Shown here: positions 29,301 through 42,285 of the stretch, piece by piece | How the letters are laid out: the number at the start of each line of letters is the position of its first letter | Numbering within the stretch: position 1 is the stretch's first letter | DNA from: Cololabis saira | Taxonomy: Eukaryota > Chordata > Actinopteri > Beloniformes > Belonidae | Length of the DNA stretch: 64,000 nucleotides | Direction of reading: 5' to 3' | Assembly: GCF_033807715.1 (NCBI RefSeq) | Contig: NC_084607.1 | Span: 18,168,441-18,232,440, forward strand | Position numbers and translations under genes: made by a program | Notes under the pieces: generated by a model | Database searches by the model: none | Told to the model about the DNA's origin: nothing | Seen by the model: the letters and a program-made list of their open reading frames with translations, nothing else

Positions 29301-31504
29301 CTCCACGGTCTTTTTAACACCAAAAAAAGCCTCTGTACATGTTTGTTTTGGGTTTTAAATAAAGGCTTCAGGGTGAAATTAAGAGGACGTATTTCCAGGG
29401 GTTTGCCTCAAGGTGACATAGAACAGAAGCTGAAGCTCAAAATGTTTCCACAGGAGGAGAGAGTCTCAAACGTCATAGCTCTCTAACATTACAGTCATGT
29501 GAACTTGGAAATGAAACCCCCCCCCCGGTGACATCCAATAAATTTCAACGTGGTACAATCTGGTACAGTAGAGATGTCAATGCAACATATTCATAACATC
29601 TAAAGGTTTCGGTCACTGTTCAACTAATTCACAACACCTGAGCTAAACCCCAACCCAGGTCCCTTTCACTCCTGGATTTCAACTCTTAAACACCTCGTGA
29701 CCTTATGCCACTGAGTCCAAAGCTTTGCTGTTGTTACCTCCATAGGATTTAGTGCTACAGTTGAGTCCCACAATCCTCATCTTGAAATCATATGCTTTAT
29801 GTTGCTGCTGATATGCAGTTTCTGTACACTGTGTGGGAAAGAGTGGCACTTTAAAGAATTTAATGAAACTTTTCTATGAAATATAAAAGTTTTACAGTTG
29901 GTGATCGCTCCTTTGTTCTCTCATTGAGGACCTCCACCTGTTTCTGATGATGTGAGCCAGAGCCTGTCCCTTTCAAGAGGCTGATCCCTCCTGATCTCTT
30001 TGATGTAACCTGACCTAACAGTTCCAACTAGCTGGATTTGATGATCACGGATGGACCCTCTGCAAAAGTGGGTTCAACTCAGTACTAACAGGCTTGAGGA
30101 GATGGACGATGGGCATGTGCGAGCAGAACCGGTAGGCTGTGTTGACAGAGAAGGGCTTGCAGAGCTATGATGTGTCTAAACGCCTGGCAGGCATCGGTCA
30201 CATGATCAATGCTGCCAGCCCAGACTTAAGCAGTAAAACCTGTGGATCTGTGAGGGCACATGCAACTGATCGGAGATGAAAGACAAGCTTTGACTTTCAC
30301 AGGAGGCCTGGAATTGGGGTTGGGGGCTACGGGGGCACTTCTGAGGGGGACTGCCATCGGAACAGCTGGGTCATTTTCAAATGACCTAATTCTAGGATTA
30401 ATGCTTTCAGATTTGCATGGTTAAATGTGCGTCTAAGCTGCATAAAGAGGATGGGACACAAAGAAAAGGGGAAGAGGGAGAATTACTGGTGAAAGCCAGA
30501 AAAGCTTAGTGCTTGAGAGTTCAAACAAGGTGCACGGTAGGGAAAAAAACATTTTCCACACCACAGTAGCAGAACTGACCGGCGTTTTTGTAGTTTCAGA
30601 AATCCTTCATATTTGCTGCACAATGTGTGAGCATCTACAGAGAAAGTTTCCACACCGGGGCATCTCTTCATGGTACTAAGTGTGTCAGAGGCCATCGTCC
30701 ATCTGTGAGTGATTTCAGGGTTACATTTTTGAAGATGACGTGTGATAAAACAGGGAGGTGTGGGTCAAAGTGACTAGATTCAGTCTGTGACAAAGACTCT
30801 CCTCCTGGGCCCTACCACATGTTTTAATCTACACAAGCATGTGTTTGAAGTCCTGAATGAATACCATCAGTCCTGCTGGTGACTCTGTGTCCATCTTACC
30901 TGCCTCATAATAGTTTGACATCATTTAGGCTAACTGATTGGGTTACAGTGAGTGAAAGAGCTTTTGTGAGAGGACATGATGCAATTTTATAGTTGATTTA
31001 TGCTTCTATCTTACACCGACAATGAGTGTCTGTTATAGCTGGGAATCTTAAATCGTGAGGTGCACTTACCTAGAAATATAACTATGCATAAGGTTGATGA
31101 AGACCAAATGCTTGGTAACACCATATTTCCTTTGACGAATATCCTGCTGTTTCATTTGTGTTGTTTTTAAAGCCCCAAGAGCAATAAAATGCTATAATAT
31201 CAGTAAAAGTAAATGTTGCTCAACATTTCTCTGCTCCAAGTAGTATAAAATATGGGTTATTTGCTTCATTGCTATGTCCAAACTGCATAAACGAAGTAAA
31301 CAAAAGGAAGTTTAGCATTGTAAGCTACAGCGCTGTAGAAGAGAACCCAGTGTTTGGTGGCATTATCACAGAGTGACACAATCAACAAGAAACAAGCATT
31401 TAACTGTAAAAAAAACAATTGACAAAGCATTAGGTCATTGGTTTATGAAGCACAGTTTTGAAGCTCATTTTTCTTTGTACGGGGCCAAACAACCATATTG
31501 CTCG
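23349..31504. other. Gene-free stretch
   Basis: No convincing exon. A (GGAC)n run near 24375 is followed by a segment (to about 24600) that resembles a fish LINE 3' tail. (TTTG)n lies at about 27659-27688, and AT-rich, possibly repeat-derived sequence runs from 27760 to 28250, including an A run near 28060. Non-repetitive parts such as 25540-25680 and 27290-27420 look like ordinary unique DNA and could hold conserved elements. Confidence 0.45.
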
Positions 31505-31775
31505 GGAAGCTGACGGGAACACGTCACGTGTGTCAATCAAAGTTAGCTTTGGCTACCAGCTCCTGCCAAAGTATTTCCAGAGCTGCCAGCGGGCATTTAC
31601 AGCAGAACATACCATTAATATGTTCTCTGTGTTGAAATAAAAAACTACTGTCGCGTTTAGCCGACGCCAGATTCATACAAACAGCTGGTTGTTTCACAAA
31701 GCGCAGTAGCATGATGATTATGGATGAGGAACTGATAATGGCTAGCCATTGGTTGAGCTGAGCCAATCAATAATT
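31505..31775. mobile_element. Dispersed fish repeat, copy B
   Basis: Shares with 15680-15905 the motifs GGGAACACG/GGAACACG, GTCAATCAAAGTTAGCTTTG, CCAGAGCTGCC and GCTAGCCATTGG in the same order and spacing apart from indels. The two copies are clearly diverged. No coding capacity and no clear ends. Confidence 0.6.
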
Positions 31776-32582
31776 TTAGAAATACATTTATTTTATCCTT
31801 TTGATGTTTTTAGCTCAATCTGAATTTGACAAATCCAACTAAGTGTTATATTCTGAACTTGATTAAATTTTGACGCATATTGCAAATACTGTATCTCCAA
31901 AGTGAAGCCTTAAACAAAGCAAAAGAGATCTGGTGGTTTGACCTTAGTTATCTGAAGGCTGGAGAAATTTTCTTATCCTAATTTGTCATTTTGTAATATG
32001 CATTTATCCTCATTCACATGCAAAGCTGAAAATGATTCTTTTAAAAGCTACAAAGGGTCCCCACATAAATATAATTATATCAGATCCCTGCACTTCTCTC
32101 TGTAGCCTTGCAACCACAAAGCTGAGATATCAGCTAAGGTTACAGTCCTTATTAGAACAGCTTTAAACAAAAAGCTTAGTAAATTCATATTAAACTGATG
32201 TGATGTAAGGCAAAAAATTATTCAATTTGTTGCCTGAATCCCCAGCAAAGTCAAATCCTTTCAGTTTACAGTAAATGTATATGAAGCTCTAACGTGGGCA
32301 GACCAAGTTCAAGACAAAGACAAAACACCACAATGAAAGCGTCACCTTGACAAATGATTGCTTTCACCCGACGGGCTGTACAATTTGACTTAAAAGTGTC
32401 CTTTAAATGAGAGGTTGTTCGAGGGGAGCCTACCTCAACCGTAACAGGGCATTCTTGTGTTAAAGAGTTGGCTTCCCATCAGGATGCTCTGCTCAACTTA
32501 AAATATACAGTAGAGCAGGAAAGTTTGGAAGAGTCTGAAGTGGGAGGGAGGAAGCAAACAGGGGAGAGAGAGAGTGATGGTT

Positions 32583-32591
32583 GCTTTGATC
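32583..32591 (+). promoter_or_regulatory. Consensus TCF/LEF site upstream of notum
   Basis: GCTTTGATC exactly fits the optimal SCTTTGATS consensus and lies about 880 bases before the notum start codon. NOTUM is a known direct beta-catenin/TCF target in vertebrates. The same 9-mer form also occurs at other places in the window (for example 2062, 20678 and, inverted, near 4448), so a single site is weak evidence. Confidence 0.35.
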
Positions 32592-32672
32592 TTTGGAGGC
32601 CCAGTCTACATAAAAAAAAAAAAAAAAAAAAAAGGAGCAACCCAACTCTGTTGAGAGCTGGAACTGACTTAG

Positions 32673-32792
<120 letters not shown>

Positions 32793-33466
32793 TTTTCTAC
32801 CCTAATATTGTTGTGACTCTGGAGCAGTTTTATATAGTTTGCTTCCGCCAGTTGCTTTTCAGGCAAGTGTGTTACAAGATGCATTCTCACTTCATAAATT
32901 TGTGTCAGAAAATGGGAAATGGGCATTTGAAGGCCAATAAAAGCCACCACATCAAATAAAACATAGTGGATCAAAAGGACCAACGTATGGGCACCCCCCC
33001 TCTATAAATTAAAAAAAAAAAGAGGGGGGGGTGTAGTCTGCCACGCTTGATCATGCCCCGAGCCCTGCCCCGCTCCTGCGATTGGCTGCACGGACACACA
33101 AGGGGGGAAAGTTTGAATAAAATACAACAGCATGGCACCAGTGTTGTCGTTCAAGCTTGTGCGCTTGATCCAGACGCGCTTTCTAGACCGACGAGCGGAC
33201 ACTTGTGAGCGCACTTCTATGTATTCGCCGTTTTTTGTATTTTTTCTATTTGATATCGGTCAAATATTTAAACTGATGCAGGACACTTTTTTGAATTGAT
33301 CTGACATTATTAAACTTTTTTTTAAACATTTTTGAGCGCAAGCAAGTGTTATAAGAGCTCGCATATAACTGTTGTTATAGTTTATTCTTGTGATCCATCA
33401 GGAGAAATAGTCCGTATCCAAGTGAATTGGTGAAATCAAGGACGGAGTGTCTTAAAAAGTTGTGAG

Positions 33467-36400
33467 ATGACAGCGATCATCACAGTGGTGTCCTCAGTTC
33501 TGCTGCTGGTGCTGATGCAGTCCGGCTCTCTTTGCGCACGGAGGTTCCGCGGCGGCCGCAACCCGCAACCGCGACGCGCGCCGCCTCCGCCCACGTACCG
33601 GGCGGACCGGAGCGAGACCACGGAGAGCTTCCCCCTGGATTTCACGGCGGTGGAGGAGAACATGGATAACTTCATGACGCAGGTGAAGAACCTGGCGCAG
33701 TCCCTCTACCCGTGCTCGGCGCAGAAGCTCGACTACGACATGAGGCTGAACTTTTTGGAGAATACATCAGTCACCTGCAACGACGGGAGTCCCGCTGGGT
33801 ACGTAGCCACTTGTAAAGCCTGAATTATGGTTCTGCGTTAAATCGACGCAGCTCCTACGGCGTAGGTTACGCGGCGACGCGCACCGTACGGTGCGCGTCG
33901 TCGCGTATCCTACGCCGTAGGCTGTAATGCGGAACCATAAATCAGCCTGTAGGCATTCAGTGCGTCAACCTACAGGTCAGAGCACGGTCACCTGTGCAGA
34001 GAGACACCCCGGATCTGAAACGCATGTATGTATTTATTTGAGTCAGTGTGAGGTTATTGTGCTCCAGCAGCGGTGCTACCCTCCTGCTGGTCATTGCTTC
34101 TCATCTTTTTATCCCCTAGGAGACCCAAATGTGCACGACCTGATGATGAAAAAGTCACACAATTTTTTTTAAAATTCAAAATAGCTCATTAAATAGTTTA
34201 TGTAAAAAACAAAGTGAATAAATAAGGAAACACATGACAAACATACATGGGGAAAAGGAAAAGAAAAACAAAAAAACAGACTGTGGCTCCATCAGAATAA
34301 GATAGCGAGACAGCTGCTTTGGGTCAGCAGAGCGTGAAATTTGTGGAGAGCCACATGGCCTATGCTTCATTTCCTTTGCTTTAAATTAGAATGCGGGTTT
34401 TGCTCTGCAGAAAGTTTAGAATTAAGTCTTCAGACCCCGTCTCCCTGAATCTCTGATCACAGAGCACAGTGCACAAAGTGTGCTGACGTTTTCCACAGTT
34501 CACCTGTTTTTTAAGCCTAATTTGACTTGGTTTTTTGAAAAAAGAAGCCTGCAGTTTACTGTCAAATCAACTGAATTCCATAAGGTTTCACTGCAGTTGT
34601 TAGCAATAATTTCCACTGAAAGCAATTTGGGAGCATGATTTCTGCTTTTTAATGGAGTTCAAAGGGGTGAAATATATTGCAGCCTACAAATGATCCAAAT
34701 ACGTTTCAGGCCCTTTAAAAGATGTTATTGTTAACATTCATGACTCTAACCCTCATTTGTGTCAGCATCTTATCTTTTATCTCAGAAATAATATTTTATT
34801 TTGCATCTGCACCAAAATGAGAACCAGCGTGCCACTTTTACAAGTAATATTGCAATGATTGATGCACTCCTGAAAAATGATAAATAGTGATTTCAGTTCA
34901 AATTGCTACATGAATTTACATAAGCACAGAAACAGTTCATGAAACATCAGGAGGTTTTCTTGGAAAGTTTTCCCTAATGTGCTTTGGCAATGATCTTGGA
35001 GCAGTTTGGTGATGGATCAACTTGACTGAAATGGGGCTTGATATACACATCCCTTTATGGATTTAGAATCCTGCCTAATTCCAGTTAAACCTCAAAGTGC
35101 CATGTAGGGAGAGCTGTCTGCTGGCACAGTAAAGCTCTTAGCTCTTTAGAGACGCAGCATGAGGACACGCGCAGAGAACAGCTACTGGCAGATGGCCTTT
35201 TCATTCACTGTAGTTGTTATCAGTTACGATGCTAATCCATGCAGTAGTGTTTTCCCGAGAGGCATTGTCACAGTTTTGCATGCAAATGTGCAACTTAAAA
35301 CTCTCTAGAGGGGACATGGTCGAACCATGGCTGGACTGATACAGCACCTTTCCATCTTGGCTTGTTCAGCTTACCATGAATGCCTCCACTTTGTTGTTGC
35401 AGGGCCATCAGTCTGCATCACCGATCACAGTGATAGTATAAAACATTATAAAACATTAACCAGAGCCAAAGGGTGACTCAGAGTGGGAGAAAGCATCTGA
35501 GGTTAAGCCAAGTGTGTTATCTTTTTAGAACTCACTGAAATGTATTTGGAGTCTTTGGAGAGGAGTCAGAGAAAACAAGAGAAACACATTTAGAAGCTTC
35601 TTATCTTTGTAGCTTAAGCTTGTTCTAACAACAATGTTTTATTTGACTGGGAAAAAAAACAATATATTTGTCAGGAGTCCATGTTGCAGTACTGGAGAGT
35701 CATGATGACTTCATACTTTCATTCTCTCCTCTTCCTCCATGCATTGGCTCTTCTTTAAAGTCTTAGTCTGGGACTAAAAATATCTTAATGTCACCTCATG
35801 CTATGTGTAATGGGGGAAGAATGATGAGCTCTGGCTGGAAAGATAATGGTACATTACCTGTTCATGAAGACTACTTCACTGGAATGTACAGTACAAACAG
35901 GATGAGGGAAAGGATTACGTTTATCTCTCCTTCCATCACTGTGTCAGTTTCCTCAGTGCAAGAAGCACACACAAGCTCATTGTCTTCCTCCGTGTCCTCA
36001 GCGGATTCGCCTATTTTACCTGTTTTCTGTTACTTTGTAGAGATGGCAATCTTTGTTTATATTCAAGCAACTATGACGTGTGAGTTTATATTTCAAGCCT
36101 GGCTACCATCCCTCATGTGGAAATGCTGGTGAGGCCATAATCTGACTGTGTGTAGTGCACCAAAGTGGTGTTAAAATATATTATCATGCCGGTAGAGTAA
36201 AATAACCACGAGGAAAGTAAACCATTTTCAAATATGTTTTATATTTGGCAGGTATTACCTAAAAGAATCTCGGGGCAGCAGACGGTGGTTGATATTCCTT
36301 GAGGGTGAGTGTTTTGGACTGACTCTGTGTGCAAATTAAGAACAACTGATGTCTGCAAACATTTTGTTTAGAGAATTCATGTAATTCAAATATATATTAT

Positions 36401-38583
36401 ATATATGTATATATAAATACATAATACATTTGATCTATTTATCTATCTATTTATTTTTTAATGCATAGGTGGCTGGTATTGCTTCAACAAGGAGAACTGC
36501 GACGGCAGATATGAGACCATGAGGAGACTGATGAGCTCATCCAAGTGGCCCCAAACAAAAACAGGTTAGCATCATAAGCACCACTGTTAGGCTACCTGTC
36601 ACAAATCCTCACGATAAGGTGAAAAACACATGCCGCTTTAACATCCTGGCAATTAAAAAAAGATCGGATGTACGCGTGCTCATTTACAGTATCATTAAAA
36701 CCGACACCCAGTCATAATGCTGCTGCAGAATAGGGTTACCTGGCGCCCAGCGCTATAAGAACAGGGAATCCTCCATCTGTCATTGCGCCGTAATGACTAT
36801 AATTCATCTGATGAATATGAGAAGCGTGCGTCTGTGAGGTGGAGTCGGGGGAGGGGGCCGAGACAGGATGGCTAATGATACAGGTTGATCCGTCTCTGCA
36901 GGCACGGGGATCCTGTCTCCGCTGCCGGAGGAAAACCCTCACTGGTGGAATGCAAACATGGTGTAAGTTGACGTGTGTTTGTGTTTACTGTTGTTCATTC
37001 GGAAGTCACGAATGGCAGCTTTAACTGTGTGGTGTTTGCCCAGGTTTATCCCATACTGCTCCAGCGACGTGTGGAGTGGCGCGACAGCAAAAACAGAACA
37101 GAGTAAGACATTACCCACACCCCCCTCAGTCAGGACAATTATTTGTCATTAAGGTGTTTTTATTTAGCAGTTCTGCTTCCTCTTTCTGTTCTGTGTAGAT
37201 GGTTATGCCTTCATGGGCTCGCTGATAATTCAAGAGGTTGTGAAAGACCTGCTGAGCAAAGGACTGGACAATGCCAAGGTCCTCTTGTTAGCAGGAAGCA
37301 GGTAGGTCCAGGAAATGTGACTCTAAACAGGTGATTTGTGTAGTTTTATGCATTCTGATAAGTATGAACCATGTATCTCTGTGCAGCGCCGGTGGTACTG
37401 GAGTACTTCTGAATGTAGATCGCGTCGCTGAGCTGCTGGACGGACTTGGGCACACGGGGATACAGGTGCGGGGCCTCTCTGATTCAGGCTGGTTCCTGGA
37501 CAACAAGCAGTACCAGTGCACGGACTGCGTGGACACTGTGGGCTGTTCCCCCACCGAAACCATCAAAAGAGGCATCAAGTATGGGATAACAGTGGAAAAA
37601 AATTGGAGTCACTGGAGTGTTTTGTTCATTTTTCAAAAAGGTGACTAATAAACCCATCTGTCAGGTACTGGGGAGGGGTGATGCCAGAGAGGTGCAGACA
37701 AGCCCATGAGGGAGAGGAGTGGAACTGCTTCTTCGGATACAGAGTCTTCCCATCAATTAAAAGTGAGACTGAGATCTTCTTTGGTTTATATAAATACCTG
37801 CACATTTATGTGATTTATATGAGTATTTATGAATGGCTTAAGTAGAGTATATGGATGTTTTAGTCATCTTGTCAATTTTCTCTCCACAGGCCCAGTGTTT
37901 GTGGTCCAGTGGCTGTTTGATGAGGCCCAGTTGACAGTGGACAACATCCAGCTGACAGGGCAGCCTGTGCAGGAAGGCCAGTGGCGCTACATCGAGAACC
38001 TGGGCATTGAGCTGAGGAATACACTCAAAGATGTCCCGTAAGGCCAATTTTCTGAAAATTAGGAAAAAAATAGAATGAATTAATCGATTCAGGTGGTTTT
38101 ACCTCTGTTCTTTTTCCCTTCAGAGCTATGTTTGCTCCAGCATGCCTATCACATGAAGTTATCACCAAAAGGTAAGCCTGATTTCATTGTCTAAGCTTCC
38201 TATTCACTCGGGGGATTTTGTGTACCACATGCGAGCATCGACCTGCGAGCTGACAGCGCCCTCTTGTGTCGTCCTCTAGCTATTGGATTGACGTGCAGGT
38301 CAAAGGCACCTCTTTGCCCCGGGCGCTTCACTGCTGGGACCGCAGCTTCCAGGACGGCAGGAACAACAAGGCTCCGCCCAAAGCCTGCCCCATGCACCTG
38401 ATCGATAGCTGCCCGTGGCCCCACTGCAACCCCACCTGCCCGACCATCCGAGACCAGTTCACAGGACAAGAGATGAACGTTATTCAGTTCCTCATGCACA
38501 TGGGCTTCGACGTGCAGAAGATGGCCCAGCAGCAGGGCATGGACCCCAGCAAGCTACTGGGCATGCTCAGCAGTGGCAGCTAA
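33467..38583 (+). CDS. notum: Palmitoleoyl-protein carboxylesterase NOTUM
   Basis: Secreted alpha/beta-hydrolase that removes the palmitoleate group from Wnt proteins and so ends Wnt signalling outside the cell. Coding exons: 33467-33798, 36252-36304, 36469-36564, 36902-36962, 37044-37102, 37199-37301, 37387-37578, 37665-37762, 37890-38037, 38124-38171, 38280-38583. All introns are GT-AG and the joined frame has 497 codons (human 496). Residues 1 to about 24 are a signal peptide. The catalytic serine is in GSSAG (Ser235, human Ser232), Asp342 in WLFDEAQ and His391 in CLSHE (human Asp340, His389). An N-glycosylation site NTS is at Asn99. The serine codon is split between exons 6 and 7. The chosen ATG has G at -3 and directly precedes the signal peptide. 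The symbol suffix (1a or 1b in fish) cannot be decided. Confidence 0.97.
33816..33948. mobile_element. GC-rich palindromic MITE in notum intron 1
   Basis: Near-palindromic 133-bp unit: it begins AAGCCTGAATTATGG and ends CCATAAATCAGCCT. Both arms contain CCTACGGCGTAGG-type blocks, and the right arm lacks a few bases. GTA flanks both sides (33813-33815, 33949-33951), a possible 3-bp target duplication. It starts about 17 bases after the exon 1 splice donor. A shorter relative is at 52692-52801. Its first bases supply the in-frame stop seen when exon 1 is read through. Confidence 0.75.
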
Positions 38584-38807
38584 AGGGCTCCCATACATAT
38601 GCACGCCCATATGTACACACACTAAGCTAAAGCCAAGCAGAGCTGGCCAGTCTCTCCGGCCAGTTCCCGTGACTGATACCTCCAACCTCCCATCCCACTT
38701 CACAACCCATTCTACCTAACATCCAATCACCTCTAACCTCCCGATCACTTCAGTCCAAACTTCTCACTGCCCAAGTGCTTTGATTTTATCCCTTTTTCTC
38801 TCATAAA

Positions 38808-38813
38808 AATAAA
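38808..38813 (+). terminator. Candidate notum polyadenylation signal
   Basis: AATAAA about 225 bases after the notum stop codon, followed by GT-rich sequence. Later AATAAA or ATTAAA hexamers exist, so a longer 3' untranslated region is possible. Confidence 0.45.
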
Positions 38814-41800
38814 GGTTTCCCACGTCTCAGTGTTAAGGGACAACTCTCTGCCACTCCCCCTTTAAATTATATATTTTTTGTAAAACACAAATCTTGAATG
38901 TAATCCAGTTTTAAGGATGCTAATTGATATTTTGTTGTGATTACTTCCACCCTCCCTTATAGATTAGATAAAGTCAAAGCTATGAAAAAAAAGAAGAAAG
39001 AAACAATGCCACAATGATGTGTGGAAACTGTTTCTACAAGCGGTCAGTATCGAGTCTTTGACATAAGAAATCAGGAAAGCATGAAAAACAGCAAGTGGCA
39101 GCTGCTTTCCTTGCTGCTGAAAGCATCTACAATGAAAAATAAACATGCAGATAATGTCTACAATTATGTGGCAATAGAAAAAGGCCCCTGTAGGCAGGCA
39201 TATTTTTAGTTTTGACGATACTGAAGATGTTATCCAGTTTAGTCGTATTTTGAGATGGTGCTAAAGTGGACCTGGTAATGCTTTTTCCACACCAAAGGGC
39301 CATTACACCTCGTCTATACCACCTCCTCACAGGCTGTGACATAAAACCTTCCCAGACGATTTATGTCAGCTGACCTCAGCAGCTCAGCAGTCCTCAGATT
39401 CAATGCAATGAACATTTAAAGGGAGTCAGTTATTGTGTATTGTATATTTTTTGAGTATTTGTATAGGTTCTTTCAAGTGTTCACCCTTGTAACTTCCTTA
39501 TATTTCATTATAGAGATTTTTTTAATATAATGACAACGTTGTATGTAATGATGTCTTTATAAATGATGTTTTTAAAGGAGCTCTATTTCGCATCACACCA
39601 GAAAAGGAGAAGTATTGCTAACTGTAATTTTATTCTGTAACATATTTTTTGACAGAAAGAAAATCTCAAGCTGCATTGGTAATTTACATATTTATTTTCT
39701 TATGTAAATCATATTTATAAGTGCTATTTTCACAGAGAAGTGATTCTTTGTAAATTGTAAATACATTGCTGTTTTTTCTCTTTGTGTTGATTGCATGTCT
39801 TTGTATGGGACCTGAAAGGAAAAAAAGCATTACATATACTACAAGGTACAGTAATTGTTTTGCCCAGACTTGTTATTTATAATAATTGATTATTACTGCT
39901 GATAAGGTCGGCAGCATCAGTATGGGTGAACTGAACACTGACATATTATATATTAGAATCCTAAAATCAGTGCAAAAGAGGTTTGATGGAGGTTTGCTTT
40001 CTTTAGGAAGTATGTGAGTGTACCATTTGTATAAATACAAATGTGAGAGGAAAAGAAAATATGCAATAATAGAAGTAGGAGAAGAAAAAATACAGATCCA
40101 ATTACAATTGAATATCCATCAAATATCCATTGAAAAAAGATAAAAATAAGTATGTTACTCTTCTAAAATAGTTCCAGAGTTAGTGTAATGAATTTAAGAA
40201 CAAATCAAAAGGATAAGCAAGTTGTAACGCATTCATGGACTAAAAACAAATGTTGCTTGTATTTAAGGAGCCTAAATGATGCAGAACTGTTCAATGCGAA
40301 ATGTGCCCCATTTCTGACCTTTGTTTAACTTTGCCCTGTCTGCGAAGTCAGTGTGTTTATTTTAAGTGGACTCAACACGTACAATTTCACTTAAATATAC
40401 TCTCCCAAACCTTTAAAAGCTAGCTTCGATGAAAGGAAACATGAGAAGGGCCTATTTATTTTTTTAAACTAAAATCTAAGAATAGAACCATCTCTATTTG
40501 TGACAGCTGATACTACCAAGTGCGGGGCTAAATGAATGAAATTTCTCTGAGATTATCTGTCATTCCTCAAGGCAACAAAAGCTTTCCTTTTCATTGTGAG
40601 TGGACATTTTCAAACACCAACACTTTAATCAGCTTCTGAGAAAAGTCATGTGGAGTCACAGAAAGCTGCATTTAATTTGCACTTTTGGGTTCGTCCCTTA
40701 GTGAGGCGTCCGTACAGTTGTGCCATCAAGTTCCACATATTGATTTTGCATTCGTTTTTATATTAGCTATCCTTCATCACACAACTCTTCCCATATATCC
40801 AGGCCTAGGATACAGTAGGACAATGGGTATTTAAGTCAATGTGGGATTCAATGTTTTGCCCTGAGCCACTTTGGTACGTAGAATCAACTCACTCTACCCT
40901 CTACGCCAGCCTTACATGCTGTAAAGCTGCGAATAGTAAGTTCCTCTTTAGTAGCATCTTAACATTTCTTTTAAACTAATTTCCACTAAAATGCAATCTA
41001 AAAAAGTATCTTGAGAATTAATATCTCAACCCCGACTTCATTTTCACCGTGTGGGTGGGTATTTAGATTTTGCATTTTCCTGTTATAAAATATCATCTGG
41101 AGGGTTCAAAAACTTGAAGAGTATTATTTGACACTACTTTTTGCAAAACTCCTCCTGCACTCTATAAATCAGAATCAGCATGCTAATATCCTTATAAAAG
41201 AAGTCTAATTAGCTGCAAACCTATTTCTACTTCCCTCTCACACATGGAGGCCAAATCTGACATCTCTTGTGTATAATCATCCCTCTCAACCTGTATGTAA
41301 TTTATGTCTCCGATGGGAGTTTTAACGTCCCTCCCTGTCATTATACTGTGTGTAAATGCCAGTTTCTTACTGAGGGAGCTCTGACTCAGCCTCTCTGGGT
41401 GCTCCCTAGAAATACGACTCCCATCCTGCCGGCCACATGAAGCCTCCCACCCCTCTGTGGAATATAGACCCCTATTTATAGAGCTGGCAAGGCCCGTTAA
41501 CCCAGGGCTGGTCACAAACTTTTATTTAAACAGGCACAGCAATCCACGCGGTGGGTTGTCCATCGTGACATATGAAGGAGGACCAGGATGTACTTGTTTG
41601 AGCGGAGAAAAGAGGGAAAGCAAATCTAAGAGTCAAAAGGAGGCAGAAGCAGCACGGTGAAGAGCAAGCGGGACATTAATGGACAGTAAAGGCTCTACAG
41701 TGAAGAAGGTTGACCAAATGAGTCAATGAAGAGCAAGATTTGACTGACGGGACTACAAACCTGCGCACCTGTTGGCACCACGGGCTATTGTGGGCAGACT

Positions 41801-42285
41801 GAAGACTGGATACAGCGTTTGAAGGAAAGTGATTTGGGGGGGGGAGCATGATGAACTTTACACTGGACAACAAAAGAAGAGCATAAACAAAGAAACAGCA
41901 AAACTTGAAAAAACATCTACATTTTACTGTAGAATTGGAGGAAGACAAGGATTCTACTGCTACTCTATAAAATATATTATTTTAAAATGCACCATATCCT
42001 ATGAACTGTGCAGAAAAAAAGGTTAAGCTGTATTTTTGGAAGCAACTGTACAAACGTATACACATCTGTGTATAAAGCCAGCCTGATCTTGAAAACACTG
42101 TTCTAATTACAAAGTAAGAACAGAGCGGGGGAAAAAACTTACAGACCTTTGTAATTAAAGTCCATCCATAAAAAGAAACCAATGAAAGGGTGAGGTCCAT
42201 GTGAAAGAGGAGAGTAGGCCACAAGAACACCAACGCAGAGAATTTAACCCAGAAAAACATCAGCTTCTGAGGGACATCACACACT
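38814..42285. other. notum-myadml2 intergenic region
   Basis: AT-rich sequence with no further exon recognised. The first kilobase may be extended notum 3' untranslated region. The last 800 bases contain a MEF2 site and presumably the myadml2 promoter and leader. A G run at 41837-41846 interrupts the leader region. Confidence 0.45.
41472..41481. promoter_or_regulatory. Perfect MEF2 site upstream of myadml2
   Basis: CTATTTATAG matches the MEF2 consensus YTAWWWWTAR at every position and is itself nearly palindromic. It lies 805 bases before the myadml2 start codon. E-box-like CACCTG occurs near 41766. Human MYADML2 is, to my knowledge, expressed mainly in skeletal muscle, which would fit. It could also act as a TATA-like element. 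Confidence 0.4.

Noticed and set aside
38200..38630. Other frames over the last notum exon
   Set aside because: Shadow frames of a verified coding exon. The same applies to 42201-42642 over myadml2.
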